30,434 bases of DNA from a virus: IMG/VR virus record IMGVR_UViG_3300037843_000088, positions 1-30,434 of that record. The stretch is one strand, 5' to 3'. The notes below the pieces were generated by a model, which was given only the letters and a program-made list of their open reading frames with translations, did not search any database and had not been told where the DNA came from. The position numbers were made by a program, and so were the translations under genes. This document shows, piece by piece, positions 23,596 through 30,071 of this stretch (its first letter is position 1; the number at the start of each line of letters is the position of its first letter).

Positions 23596-23973
23596 TCACG
23601 CTGGCGGATTATCGAGTGGAACGTGTTCCGCCGCCTCTGGCTCTTCCGTATGCCCAACCAGGGCAATGCCGTTGGGCTTGCCCGGAGGAAGTGGATCGGC
23701 TGATGGCTCTCCGGCAGGCTCGGCAACCTGTAACTGCGCCGCCGGATTATGGATGGATATAAAGTCCTGCAAGAATTGCTTGGGCTGCTTCGGATTCAGG
23801 GGAATCTCCACTTGCAGGGTCAGCACTCCGTCCGTCAGTTCCTTTTTCCCCGGTATGACGAGACCGCCATGATTGAGGCCGGAGACCTTGGCGATCATTC
23901 CAAACTTCGTCCAAAACAGCAGGCCGCCTTCCTGGATCGGATTTCCTATCGAATCGAAAAACTGGTTTGCCAC
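23596..23973 (-). CDS. Small beta-barrel-like protein with flexible tail, 125 aa
   Basis: I prefer the GTG at 23973 because AAAAGGAGG lies just before it and would otherwise be coding. An ATG 13 codons earlier overlaps the upstream stop and remains possible. Residues 1-75 (ANQFFDSIGNPIQEGGLLFW, then AKVSGLNHGGLVIPGK and VLTLQVEIPL) suggest a small SH3-like barrel. The tail (AEPAGEPSADPLPPGKPNG) is Pro/Glu-rich. No family name is recognised. Confidence 0.58.
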   Translation of the reverse strand: MANQFFDSIGNPIQEGGLLFWTKFGMIAKVSGLNHGGLVIPGKKELTDGVLTLQVEIPLNPKQPKQFLQDFISIHNPAAQLQVAEPAGEPSADPLPPGKPNGIALVGHTEEPEAAEHVPLDNPPA

Positions 23974-24008
23974 AATCCTCCTTTTCAGAACGCGAAATTG
24001 GCGAGAAG

Positions 24009-24227
24009 TCATTTCTTTTCCGCTTCTTCCAGTCCCTTGCGAAGCAGGCCAACTATTACATCTTGGCCAATCTTGGCTGTTCCCCGCTGTAAAACCTTTT
24101 CCAATTCGTCCGCGATTGCCTGATGAAGTAAGCTAGGGAGCATGACGTGGACAATTGTTTCTAGCCGCGGAATCACTTTCTCGATTAAATACTTCTCTTC
24201 GTCTGCTTGAACAAACACATTGGCCAT
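24009..24227 (-). CDS. Small helical protein, 72 aa
   Basis: GAGGAAG lies at good distance from the ATG, which follows the upstream stop by one base. The chain is almost all helix: EEKYLIEKVIPRLETIVHV, a LPSLLHQAIADELEKVL segment, and a C-terminal LLRKGLEEAEKK. Hydrophobic spacing suggests an oligomer or a partner-binding bundle. No family recognised. Confidence 0.6.
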   Translation of the reverse strand: MANVFVQADEEKYLIEKVIPRLETIVHVMLPSLLHQAIADELEKVLQRGTAKIGQDVIVGLLRKGLEEAEKK

Positions 24228-24228
24228 A

Positions 24229-24492
24229 TTATTTCTTCCTCGCAGTGGATGTTACGCTCTTTCGCCGGGCCCTGGCAACAGGTTTTTCTTCCCGCTCCCC
24301 CATGATGCCGTCCGCAAGCCGCTCGCTTAACTCCCGCGCGTGCTCTTTTTCCTCGCCCTGAATATGGGTCAGCAGCCTCGCAATCCCAGGTTTCCCGCCC
24401 TTGCGAAACTGCGGACTGGCCTTCCCGTAAGACGCTATCGCTTCGTGTTCATCCGAGAGCAGCGCATTGAGGACCGATCTACCGCTCCTCAT
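24229..24492 (-). CDS. Short ferritin-like helical protein, 87 aa
   Basis: The start ATG at 24492 has GGGAGGTGG upstream and overlaps the previous gene by 14 bases. Two helices carry a half-ferritin pattern: LLSDEHEAIASYGKA (E17, Y22) and LLTHIQGEEKEHARELSERL (E48-x-x-H51). One copy gives only two helices, so a dimer would be needed to form a four-helix diiron bundle. The tail is basic (ARARRKSVTSTARKK). Similar small proteins in phages are annotated loosely as ferritin-like; iron binding is not shown here. Confidence 0.52.
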   Translation of the reverse strand: MRSGRSVLNALLSDEHEAIASYGKASPQFRKGGKPGIARLLTHIQGEEKEHARELSERLADGIMGEREEKPVARARRKSVTSTARKK

Positions 24493-24901
24493 CCTCCACC
24501 TCCCGGTTGTCCTCCCGGTCCAGCCGCTCCTTCTCCTTCGGTCCCACGGGGAACGACCGCGCCCTGGAATGAGTCGCAATTGCCGGGGGCGGCTCCAGCG
24601 CCATGTAATGCCCCGCTACCTGATGCGCCCGGTATGCCTCGGGATGCACCGATGTTGATTCGATGCCATCCGCGTGCAGCGCCGTGTGACGCCAGCGCCC
24701 AGGCCCCTCGTTCTCAATCGTGATTTTCGTCACCATCCCGTGCGCGTTCAGGTCCGCTTCCCACATCTCCCCGCCCGGCGCACTCTCCACGTCCTGCTTG
24801 CCGCGCTCGGTCTCGGACTTATCCCGCTCAAGGCTCTCATCATACTTCCGGCCTTGTACCGGGTGTCCGAAGCGCCGACCGTCCTTGGCGACATAAGACA
24901 A
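24479..24901 (-). CDS. Unknown basic/acidic protein, 140 aa
   Basis: The frame is open further upstream, but its reading there looks unnatural and overlaps another good micro-ORF. The likely start is TTG at 24901 with GAGGGGGAAG well placed, giving (M)SYVAKDGRRFGHPVQGRKYD. The middle (MWEADLNAHGMVTKITIENE) is beta-like, followed by a TALHADGIESTSVHPEAYRA segment and a highly charged end (RLDREDNREVEDEER). No known motif. Confidence 0.5.
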   Translation of the reverse strand: MSYVAKDGRRFGHPVQGRKYDESLERDKSETERGKQDVESAPGGEMWEADLNAHGMVTKITIENEGPGRWRHTALHADGIESTSVHPEAYRAHQVAGHYMALEPPPAIATHSRARSFPVGPKEKERLDREDNREVEDEER

Positions 24902-24935
24902 CGCTATGCTTCCCCCTCGACCGCCTGGGTCTGCA

Positions 24936-24989
24936 TTATCGCTTCCCCACTTCCTCCGGCACCTGCACGCCAATGATTTTGTAGCCCAT
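24936..24989 (-). CDS. Possible micro-protein, 17 aa
   Basis: AGCAGGA precedes an ATG opening MGYKIIGVQVPEEVGKR, a plausible peptide that ends in TAATG. A second ATG overlaps that stop and opens ten codons that finish a few bases before the TTG of the next gene. The chain of overlaps suggests coupled translation. The alternative is that both are remnants of a longer gene. Confidence 0.4.
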   Translation of the reverse strand: MGYKIIGVQVPEEVGKR

Positions 24990-25002
24990 GTCAATCCTGC
25001 TA

Positions 25003-25305
25003 TTATCTGATTCTTTTAGTGGTCTCCTCTAATTGCGTTGTTACTCCAATCCGCTCCCAATCAACCAGATCGATTGCCGACACCGGAATCCCCAGCTTCC
25101 GCGCCATGTCCTCCCGCGTCAGCGTGGCAGGATGCGGCTGCGCCCTCATGGCAACCGCGAGCTTGGCAACCGACTCCTGGAGCGAGGCTATCGTGACCTG
25201 GTGCGCCTGCACTACCTTCGTCTGCGCGTCCAGCGCCGCTTGCAGGCTATCCCGCTGCCGCTTCAACTCGGCTATCAATTCTTCGTGGTCACAGAAGATT
25301 TTCAT
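25003..25305 (-). CDS. Coiled-coil protein, 100 aa
   Basis: The ATG at 25305 has GGAAGGA upstream and overlaps a micro-ORF stop as ATGA. Residues 8-60 form a long coiled coil (ELIAELKRQRDSLQAALDAQ; VTIASLQESVAKLAVAM). A C-terminal TLTREDMARKLGIPVSAIDL looks like a small helix-turn-helix. It might be an accessory of the terminase located just upstream; this is inferred. Confidence 0.6.
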   Translation of the reverse strand: MKIFCDHEELIAELKRQRDSLQAALDAQTKVVQAHQVTIASLQESVAKLAVAMRAQPHPATLTREDMARKLGIPVSAIDLVDWERIGVTTQLEETTKRIR

Positions 25306-25391
25306 TTGTCCTTCCATCCACAGGCTTGAGCCATCAATTCTGGCTGGTGAAATAGCGTTGCCATAACCTCGCGGAAGCGCTCGATGAACAT
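25302..25391 (-). CDS. Coupled micro-protein after the large terminase, 29 aa
   Basis: Begins 13 bases after the TerL stop and ends in an ATGA overlap with the coiled-coil gene. The sequence MFIERFREVMATLFHQPELM is a good amphipathic helix. No strong ribosome site is seen apart from AGAGGATGAG, about 14 bases upstream. The overlap is the best evidence. Confidence 0.5.
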   Translation of the reverse strand: MFIERFREVMATLFHQPELMAQACGWKDK

Positions 25392-25404
25392 GCGATTATT
25401 TCAC

Positions 25405-28212
25405 TCATCCTCTAAACTCCCGCTCCCAGGGCATCACCACCGTGTTGTGAACTACTGTACCCGTGGCCTTGTGCTTCCTCCGCCATGACACTGTGGCAAA
25501 CCACCTTGCTACCGGATCATCAATCTTCTCTATCTCCCGCATCGCCAACACCTCATCCGGTACCGCAGCCTTCCGCAGCCTGTAGGTCAGCACATGAGTA
25601 GCCCCGTCGAACGGATCGTCACCATCGAACTTGAGCGACTTCTCCGGGTCCATCTTGTCCCGGCAAACGCTTGGCAGCACCTCTATCAGCTTCCGGCATG
25701 ACGGATCAATCACTATCTCAGGCGTGCGGTACTCCGGCGGTTGCGTTCCTGTAATCTGCGGCCCCATCAAATCATAGAGCAGCGCGGCCCTGCCCTTGGG
25801 GTCCATGCTTGCCATCTCGGGATACGGCATTCCGTTCATGCGGAAAACCTCGGCCATCTGGTCCGCAATTGTATCACTTTCCGTCCGCTTTGCAAACGCA
25901 TCGTGCGAAAGGAAGATATGCTTGACCTGTGGACGCTCCTCTTGCGGCGTTCGGTCCACAATCTCTTGAGCCAGGGCCCGCGGCGATCTTCCAGACTCAC
26001 AGAACTCCCGATAGTACGCCAGCTTCCGCAACGGTTCCCGGCCAGCCCTCTCAATCTCAATCTGTGAGGCCCAGTAGCACGCCGAGAGATGCGCGAAGCC
26101 CCAGTCAATCCCAATCCAGCGCGTATCCCATGCAGCAGGCCGGCACGGCGCCACATGGCGCTCAAGCGAGAAGATGTCGTAATACTGTCCCGCAAACTGG
26201 TCCATACGGCCGAGGAGCCAGCCAACCCGCATCGCCTCTGGCAGCGCATTCAGCTCCCGCCCATGCTGCGTCCGCTTGGTGAAATAGTCGAACTGCTTAT
26301 CCGCATCCCAGTGGTAATAGACCTTACAGGCCGCTTCCTCCCTGGCCTTACGGGTTTCCGCAGGCCATGCGGCAAGCTCATCATCCGTCATGCCGTCAGC
26401 ATGGGCCAAGTCCGTTACCAGCGGGTCTTTCGCCCACTCCCAGTTGTCCCAGCCAAAAGCCTGAATAAAGGAGTACTCGCGGGGATTCTCGATCCAACTG
26501 AACGAGCCATCGTCCTGCTCAACCGTTCGCAGTGTGTCTCGGTGCTGAATGTCTGTCTTGTACCGCTTATCGTAGAAGATACGTTTGAGGAAGCTGTGCC
26601 CGATTCCGCCAGGATTGAATGTCAGAATGAACTTGCACGCCGACGCACTGACCCCAGGCCAGCGCGTACAGCTTTTCATTGTGATCAACTCCCGCTCCGT
26701 AAACGCTTCTGCTTGGTCCACTACAAATCCCCGGTACTCCTTCCCGATCATACCCTCAACATCCCCAGGGGTTTCGGCATAGCGGAACGCAATAACGCTC
26801 TTGTTGGGCAGTAAGAGCTCCTTATCGCCAACCCTGTACCAATCCCGCATGAACGGCCACTGAGTCAATAACGGTTCGATATGATTCTCCCGCACCAGGT
26901 CATACGTTCGGCGCAGGATACACCAGCGCGTACCAGCGTTAGCAGGGTCCAGTGCCAGCAGCACAACAACGGTACGGGCCGCGTGACTGTTGTGGGTCGG
27001 AATAAACGTGCGGCCAATCAGGTATGTTCCACTTGGGTCGGCAACCGTAACACACTTCATTCCGCACGGCTCAACCCGGTAAACCGAGACGATGTAGCGG
27101 CGCTGGGTGGTGGGTCGGAAGTCTGATAGTTTCTGACGCGCTGCCTTGCGCTCCAATTGAAAACATCGGAAGCCAGCGACGAACTTAATCCCGTAACAGG
27201 CCGAGACAACCCTATCGTAAATCTTGGCCTCGCCAACCGTCTTAGTGGCCTTGATTCCGAGAGAATTTACCAACTCAAGAGTGTCGTCAATCAGCCGCTC
27301 ATTAGTGTTGCTGAAACTGGCCTGCCCAAGACCCTCGACGGTGCCGTCACTATCCATCAATCCTTGCAACAGAGCAATTCTCTGTGCCTTAGACGCTCGC
27401 TTGTATTGCGGCGGGATGTGTTTATTGCGGATCAACCCGGCGCTGCGTAGGGAGGCTGTTAGCCCATCGAAACGCATTGTCAGAAACGGAGCCTTGCGAG
27501 TCGGAGAACCTTCCAATCTTGACCAAGTTGGAGGCGGCAGGAACGCGGCCACCTCGCGCATGTCGGATTCTGCCATGCCAATCAACCCAGTATGGCTCTG
27601 CCCATCGCCCAGCCATAACCCGAGCAGATATGGTTCGATTGGCAGGTCAGCAGCAGGTAGTTCCAACGGGGCAGCGACAGCTACAGAATGGTTGATCTCC
27701 CGGCCATCTTGGACGGTGAGACTCAATGCAATTTCTTCCGTGGTGCGGATTGAGCCTTCCGGCGGGTCGAGATAGGTATAAGCACGGGATTTATTGAGGG
27801 ATGTAGTTACGTCTTTCAGCCACGGCTTTTGGCTATTCATTTTTGCGCGGCTTGGCCTGATAGCACGCCGGGTGACCCACAGGTGGTCCGCGTTGGCAGT
27901 CACCCTCTCACCAGTGTTAAAACATACCTCGTAGGCTGCCGACTCAATACGAGCCTCTGTAACAGCTGTGATGCGCGTTGGCTGCCCGGACGCTGTAAAC
28001 ACGGTATCGCCAACCAGCAGCGCCCCGTGGGGCTTGAATCCGCTTGGATGTGTGTCGAGGGTAACGGGAACCGGCGTGTCATATCGTAGCGCCTTCGCGC
28101 CTCCGCGAGATCCGCCGTACCCCAACCACGTTGCGGCTGACTCTTTCACTAGGTTGTACAGTTTGAATTGCTTCGGTTGAAGTTCGGGCTGAATCTCGAT
28201 CCGGCGAGCCAT
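25405..28212 (-). CDS. Terminase large subunit (packaging ATPase-nuclease) interrupted by an intein, 935 aa precursor
   Basis: The motor that pumps DNA into the procapsid and cuts it. Removing residues 41-408 leaves a 567-residue TerL. Walker A is restored as GGSRGGAK joined to S409. Walker B is GFVVDQAEAF (D499, with Gln and Glu following rather than the usual DE). The coupling motif is TFNPGG. The RNase H-like nuclease has D703 (IGIDWGFAH), D771 (FLSHDAF) and D869 (DPFDGATH). All motifs expected of an active enzyme are present. The ATG directly follows the stop of the small-terminase candidate. Confidence 0.9.
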   Translation of the reverse strand: MARRIEIQPELQPKQFKLYNLVKESAATWLGYGGSRGGAKALRYDTPVPVTLDTHPSGFKPHGALLVGDTVFTASGQPTRITAVTEARIESAAYEVCFNTGERVTANADHLWVTRRAIRPSRAKMNSQKPWLKDVTTSLNKSRAYTYLDPPEGSIRTTEEIALSLTVQDGREINHSVAVAAPLELPAADLPIEPYLLGLWLGDGQSHTGLIGMAESDMREVAAFLPPPTWSRLEGSPTRKAPFLTMRFDGLTASLRSAGLIRNKHIPPQYKRASKAQRIALLQGLMDSDGTVEGLGQASFSNTNERLIDDTLELVNSLGIKATKTVGEAKIYDRVVSACYGIKFVAGFRCFQLERKAARQKLSDFRPTTQRRYIVSVYRVEPCGMKCVTVADPSGTYLIGRTFIPTHNSHAARTVVVLLALDPANAGTRWCILRRTYDLVRENHIEPLLTQWPFMRDWYRVGDKELLLPNKSVIAFRYAETPGDVEGMIGKEYRGFVVDQAEAFTERELITMKSCTRWPGVSASACKFILTFNPGGIGHSFLKRIFYDKRYKTDIQHRDTLRTVEQDDGSFSWIENPREYSFIQAFGWDNWEWAKDPLVTDLAHADGMTDDELAAWPAETRKAREEAACKVYYHWDADKQFDYFTKRTQHGRELNALPEAMRVGWLLGRMDQFAGQYYDIFSLERHVAPCRPAAWDTRWIGIDWGFAHLSACYWASQIEIERAGREPLRKLAYYREFCESGRSPRALAQEIVDRTPQEERPQVKHIFLSHDAFAKRTESDTIADQMAEVFRMNGMPYPEMASMDPKGRAALLYDLMGPQITGTQPPEYRTPEIVIDPSCRKLIEVLPSVCRDKMDPEKSLKFDGDDPFDGATHVLTYRLRKAAVPDEVLAMREIEKIDDPVARWFATVSWRRKHKATGTVVHNTVVMPWEREFRG
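26989..28092 (-). mobile_element. Class 3 intein with LAGLIDADG homing endonuclease, inserted in TerL Walker A
   Basis: Encodes TerL residues 41-408. The first residue is Ala, not Cys or Ser, and the end is T406-H407-N408 followed by S409. Class 3 inteins splice by a Trp-Cys-Thr triad. W112 (ADHLWVT, block B), C387 (MKCVTV, block F) and T406 (IPTHN, block G) match it. Two LAGLIDADG motifs, YLLGLWLGDG (195-204) and LLQGLMDSDG (281-290), form an endonuclease that would cleave intein-less TerL genes. Both Asp residues are present, so it may be active. The site, between the Walker A Lys and Ser, is a frequent intein target. Confidence 0.88.
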
Positions 28213-28629
28213 CTACTGCCCCAGGACCTTGATTAACACGGCGACTTCGAGAGGCCCGCCACCCTCGCCGGTCACGGATTGCGGAACCTTGCCCTCGATC
28301 CTGTCAAATATCTGCTCAATCGCGCGGACTGAGGCGTTGGCGGTCTTTTCGCTGCGAGAGGTGGCGTGGTGAAGTAAATTGCCAACAACTTTCCCGGCTT
28401 CAACGTTACCCTCTTTGGTCAACTGCCGGAAAAGCCTTTCACTTAACGGCAACTTAGGGCGGCCAGCAGGATTTCCAGTGCGGCCAGGTTGAAACTGATA
28501 TGGTTTCAACCACTCGCCTTGCTTGCGCGTGCGCGAATCCGTTTTGCTGATAAGTGCATGTCTTTCAGCATCTTGCTCCATAGTCTGTACCGCTGGGTGA
28601 TTCAATGTTCTTTCAATGATTTGGCTCAC
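28213..28629 (-). CDS. Putative terminase small subunit, DUF5681 family, 138 aa
   Basis: The FQPGRTGNPAGRPKLPLSER motif (47-66) is the hallmark of the DUF5681 family, often encoded just before TerL and thought to bind DNA. Helices in the C-terminal half (VRAIEQIFDRIEGKVPQ) would oligomerise. It starts at GTG (28629). No Shine-Dalgarno site precedes it or the ATG at 28581, so the start is uncertain. Its stop abuts the TerL ATG. Confidence 0.7.
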   Translation of the reverse strand: MSQIIERTLNHPAVQTMEQDAERHALISKTDSRTRKQGEWLKPYQFQPGRTGNPAGRPKLPLSERLFRQLTKEGNVEAGKVVGNLLHHATSRSEKTANASVRAIEQIFDRIEGKVPQSVTGEGGGPLEVAVLIKVLGQ

Positions 28630-28635
28630 GGCCCA

Positions 28636-28664
28636 ATTGTCAAACGATTTTCTGAAAAGGTCAA
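28636..28664 (-). promoter_or_regulatory. Candidate promoter for the terminase operon
   Basis: TTGACC (28664-28659), a 17-base spacer and GACAAT (28641-28636) on the minus strand. Transcription would begin at about the GTG of the small terminase, giving a leaderless mRNA, which fits the missing ribosome site. The -10 matches only four of six bases. Confidence 0.3.
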
Positions 28665-28814
28665 GGGAAATTTGGTTGAAAGTTTGGTGAAAATTGGTAA
28701 ATAGTGGATTATCAGTTAGTTAACAGGGGCCAGTTTTTTCAGTGGGGACTGGAAATCCTGAAGCTATGGGCGAAACCGGCCCCCGGTTCAAGTCAGCGTT
28801 TAGCGAAAAGCGTT

Positions 28815-28835
28815 ACCTCCTTTCGAGTGGGATGA
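28815..28835 (+). repeat. 21-bp direct repeat, copy 1, with anti-Shine-Dalgarno-like core
   Basis: ACCTCCTTTCGAGTGGGATG plus A. It matches copy 2 in 20 of 21 bases. It lies 104 bases (close to ten helical turns) from copy 2 in a gene-free stretch before the small terminase. A GGTTCAAGTC box (28785-28794) lies upstream. The plus strand contains ACCTCCTTTC, like the 3' end of 16S rRNA. Confidence 0.72.
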
Positions 28836-28918
28836 TGCCGACTCGTTATGTGGCTCGGCTCGGTCGGTCCCCCGAGGTTGAAACAGTGTTACCGTATTAG
28901 GCGGGTTCAATCCACATC

Positions 28919-28939
28919 ACCTCCCTTCGAGTGGGATGA
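28919..28939 (+). repeat. 21-bp direct repeat, copy 2, with anti-Shine-Dalgarno-like core
   Basis: Copy 2 of the element at 28815, differing only at one C/T. It is preceded by GGTTCAATCC (28904-28913) and a CATCACCTCC string resembling the 16S 3' end, and followed at once by the outer arm of the inverted repeat at 28941. The rest of 28630-29024 holds no gene I can support; it may contain a packaging site or a small RNA. Confidence 0.72.
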
Positions 28940-28940
28940 A

Positions 28941-29017
28941 TTGCCGGGGTGCTCTTCGGTGCTGGGCTGGGCACGCATCATCACCCATGCGTGGCAGGCG
29001 CGATGAGTCCCCGGCAA
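28941..29017. repeat. Nested inverted repeat (possible structured RNA or packaging-site element)
   Basis: Perfect 9-bp arms TTGCCGGGG (28941-28949) and CCCCGGCAA (29009-29017) enclose 59 bases that contain a second perfect 7-bp pair, CACGCAT (28972-28978) and ATGCGTG (28987-28993). No tRNA arms fit on either strand. No T-run follows, so a terminator is unlikely. Confidence 0.5.
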
Positions 29018-29024
29018 ACTTGAT

Positions 29025-29135
29025 TCAGCGCCGGGCCTTGGCGAAGGTCTCAACTGCGAGGCCGATACCGAGCAGTGAGGCGAGGCCGAGGATTATCACG
29101 GCGAGCCACTCGGCTATTGCCTTGAGGATTGGCAT
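29025..29135 (-). CDS. Tiny single-span membrane protein, 36 aa
   Basis: GAGGAAGAGG lies seven bases before the ATG, one of the best ribosome sites in the window. Residues 8-28 (AEWLAVIILGLASLLGIGLA) form one membrane helix, flanked by a Lys and a basic end (FAKARR), suggesting N-out or dual topology. The start lies one base after the stop of the zinc-ribbon micro-gene. It might be a small holin-like or membrane-targeting protein; there is no direct evidence for this. Confidence 0.58.
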   Translation of the reverse strand: MPILKAIAEWLAVIILGLASLLGIGLAVETFAKARR

Positions 29136-29136
29136 G

Positions 29137-29262
29137 TCAGAACCTCTTCCTCTGAATCCGAAGAATTTTCTTACTTCGCCAATCTGCAGTCAGCTTAAGG
29201 CAAGCGCGGCACAAATCCGCCATGACTTGTTTCCCGCACAGTGCGCATCGTCTCATTGCCAT
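29137..29262 (-). CDS. Zinc-ribbon micro-protein, 41 aa
   Basis: CALC (C6/C9) and CRAC (C18/C21) knuckles form a minimal zinc ribbon: MAMRRCALCGKQVMADLCRA. A basic helix follows (WRSKKILRIQRKR) that could touch nucleic acid. A GAGGAA site lies a bit far upstream. The stop lies one base ahead of the membrane-peptide start. It overlaps a 62-codon frame; I favour this one because its cysteines are paired as in zinc ribbons. Confidence 0.52.
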   Translation of the reverse strand: MAMRRCALCGKQVMADLCRACLKLTADWRSKKILRIQRKRF

Positions 29263-29383
29263 GTTTCCATGATTCCTCGTAGCAGCAGTAAAAGCAGCTG
29301 CGGCGCCAGAGGCCATCTATACCGCGGAACCAGGACGTGAGGTGATGAACCTTGCAGCGTATCGTGGTGTCAAGTATTGCCAT
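29195..29383 (-). CDS. Alternative small Cys/His protein, 62 aa
   Basis: ATG preceded by GAAAGG. The product has CKVHH (C10, H13, H14) and CFYCC (C30, C33, C34) and might bind zinc. It overlaps both neighbouring candidates by about 67 bases, which is more than usual in this genome, so only some of the three frames may be expressed. Confidence 0.33.
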   Translation of the reverse strand: MAILDTTIRCKVHHLTSWFRGIDGLWRRSCFYCCYEESWKHGNETMRTVRETSHGGFVPRLP

Positions 29384-29608
29384 AGTGTGAGCCTTTCAAT
29401 CAGAGCCGCTCCGCGTTGCTCCCGGTTGCTTTCGATAGCAAACGTCGGAGCCAGGTTAAGTTCGTGCAAGGCAAGACGCCTGGAAGAATTATTATATTCC
29501 AAAACTCGCGGTCCCCAATCTTCAAACAAAGATAGCTTTTTAAAAAGTGCCTCAAAAACTTCGCCGGATTCCTGGTAAAGACCACGGCAAGGGGCCGGGC
29601 TCGTTCAT
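29317..29608 (-). CDS. Candidate gene requiring a +1 frameshift, about 96 aa
   Basis: An ATG overlaps the upstream stop as ATGA and opens MNEPGPLPWSLPGIRRSF, ending in TTT TGA (29557-29552). Shifting forward by one base at this point continues into a protein-like frame (GAG at 29553 onward: EALFKKLSLFEDWGPRVLEY; later ALHELNLAPTFAIESNREQR) that runs to 29317 and has no good start of its own (only TTG). Either the gene uses a programmed +1 shift as in RF2, or an indel has broken it. The remaining frame (29400-29585) looks less natural. Confidence 0.4.
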
Positions 29609-30033
29609 TGCTGAATGGCCGGCGCTCCCCTGGTCAATAAGGCTTCTGCCTCGTTGCCATCGCTGGCAGCGGACGGGGCCTGAGCTTCGCCGATTTGCTT
29701 GACGTGATCTCCTGCGCCCAGCACGGATAATCGCTGGCGTCGCAGCCGTTCGATCTCTCGTTTCGCTTTTTTACTGGCTTCTTGGATAATGGCCGCAGCT
29801 TTACGCGCCGGAGACAGGCGGGCGAAGCGATTGCGCCTCACCTGTTCACGCTCGACCGGGTTCTGATAACTTGAGAGCGGACGGCGGTTTGGTTTCGGCA
29901 GGGTTCCGCGCACACTCCTGCCGTACCGTTTTATCGGCACGCCGTTCACTTCGCCAATAATCTTATATCTTGGTTCTGAATCCATCTCCAACCCGTTGCC
30001 AAATTCACCAGTAAACGGGTGAGCCCGCCCCAT
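29605..30033 (-). CDS. First gene of the leftward operon, basic helical protein, 142 aa
   Basis: The open frame begins farther upstream, but a promoter at 30072-30102 lies inside that part. The likely start is ATG at 30033, or ATG at 29985 with a weak GGG/GGAG region. Residues near the second Met read MDSEPRYKIIGEVNGVPIKR, beta-like. A basic helical part follows (REQVRRNRFARLSPARKAAA; EASKKAKREIERLRRQRL), and an Ala/Glu tail ends it. No family recognised; nucleic-acid binding is possible. Confidence 0.55.
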   Translation of the reverse strand: MGRAHPFTGEFGNGLEMDSEPRYKIIGEVNGVPIKRYGRSVRGTLPKPNRRPLSSYQNPVEREQVRRNRFARLSPARKAAAIIQEASKKAKREIERLRRQRLSVLGAGDHVKQIGEAQAPSAASDGNEAEALLTRGAPAIQQ

Positions 30034-30053
30034 GACGGGCTCGGATGGTTTCT
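30032..30053. repeat. Short inverted repeat at the start of the leftward transcript
   Basis: GAGCCCG / CGGGCTC arms (7 bp) around an eight-base loop that holds the ATG of the longer start choice at 30033. It would form a hairpin in the 5' region of the mRNA and might favour the downstream start at 29985. Confidence 0.4.
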
Positions 30054-30071
30054 GGTTGGTTTGACAGCCCC

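Noticed and set aside
28719-28752. CAGT-CCCC-ACTG hairpin beside a six-base A/T run as a terminator
   Set aside because: The stem is only four pairs and the T run lies on the wrong side for either strand.
28780-28925. TPsiC-like boxes GGTTCAAGTC and GGTTCAATCC suggesting tRNA genes
   Set aside because: Neighbouring bases do not pair into a T stem, and no anticodon or acceptor stem fits on either strand.
28941-29017. 77-nt fold with 9-bp closing stem as a tRNA
   Set aside because: The inner hairpin has an eight-base loop, and there are no D or T arms and no TTC motif.
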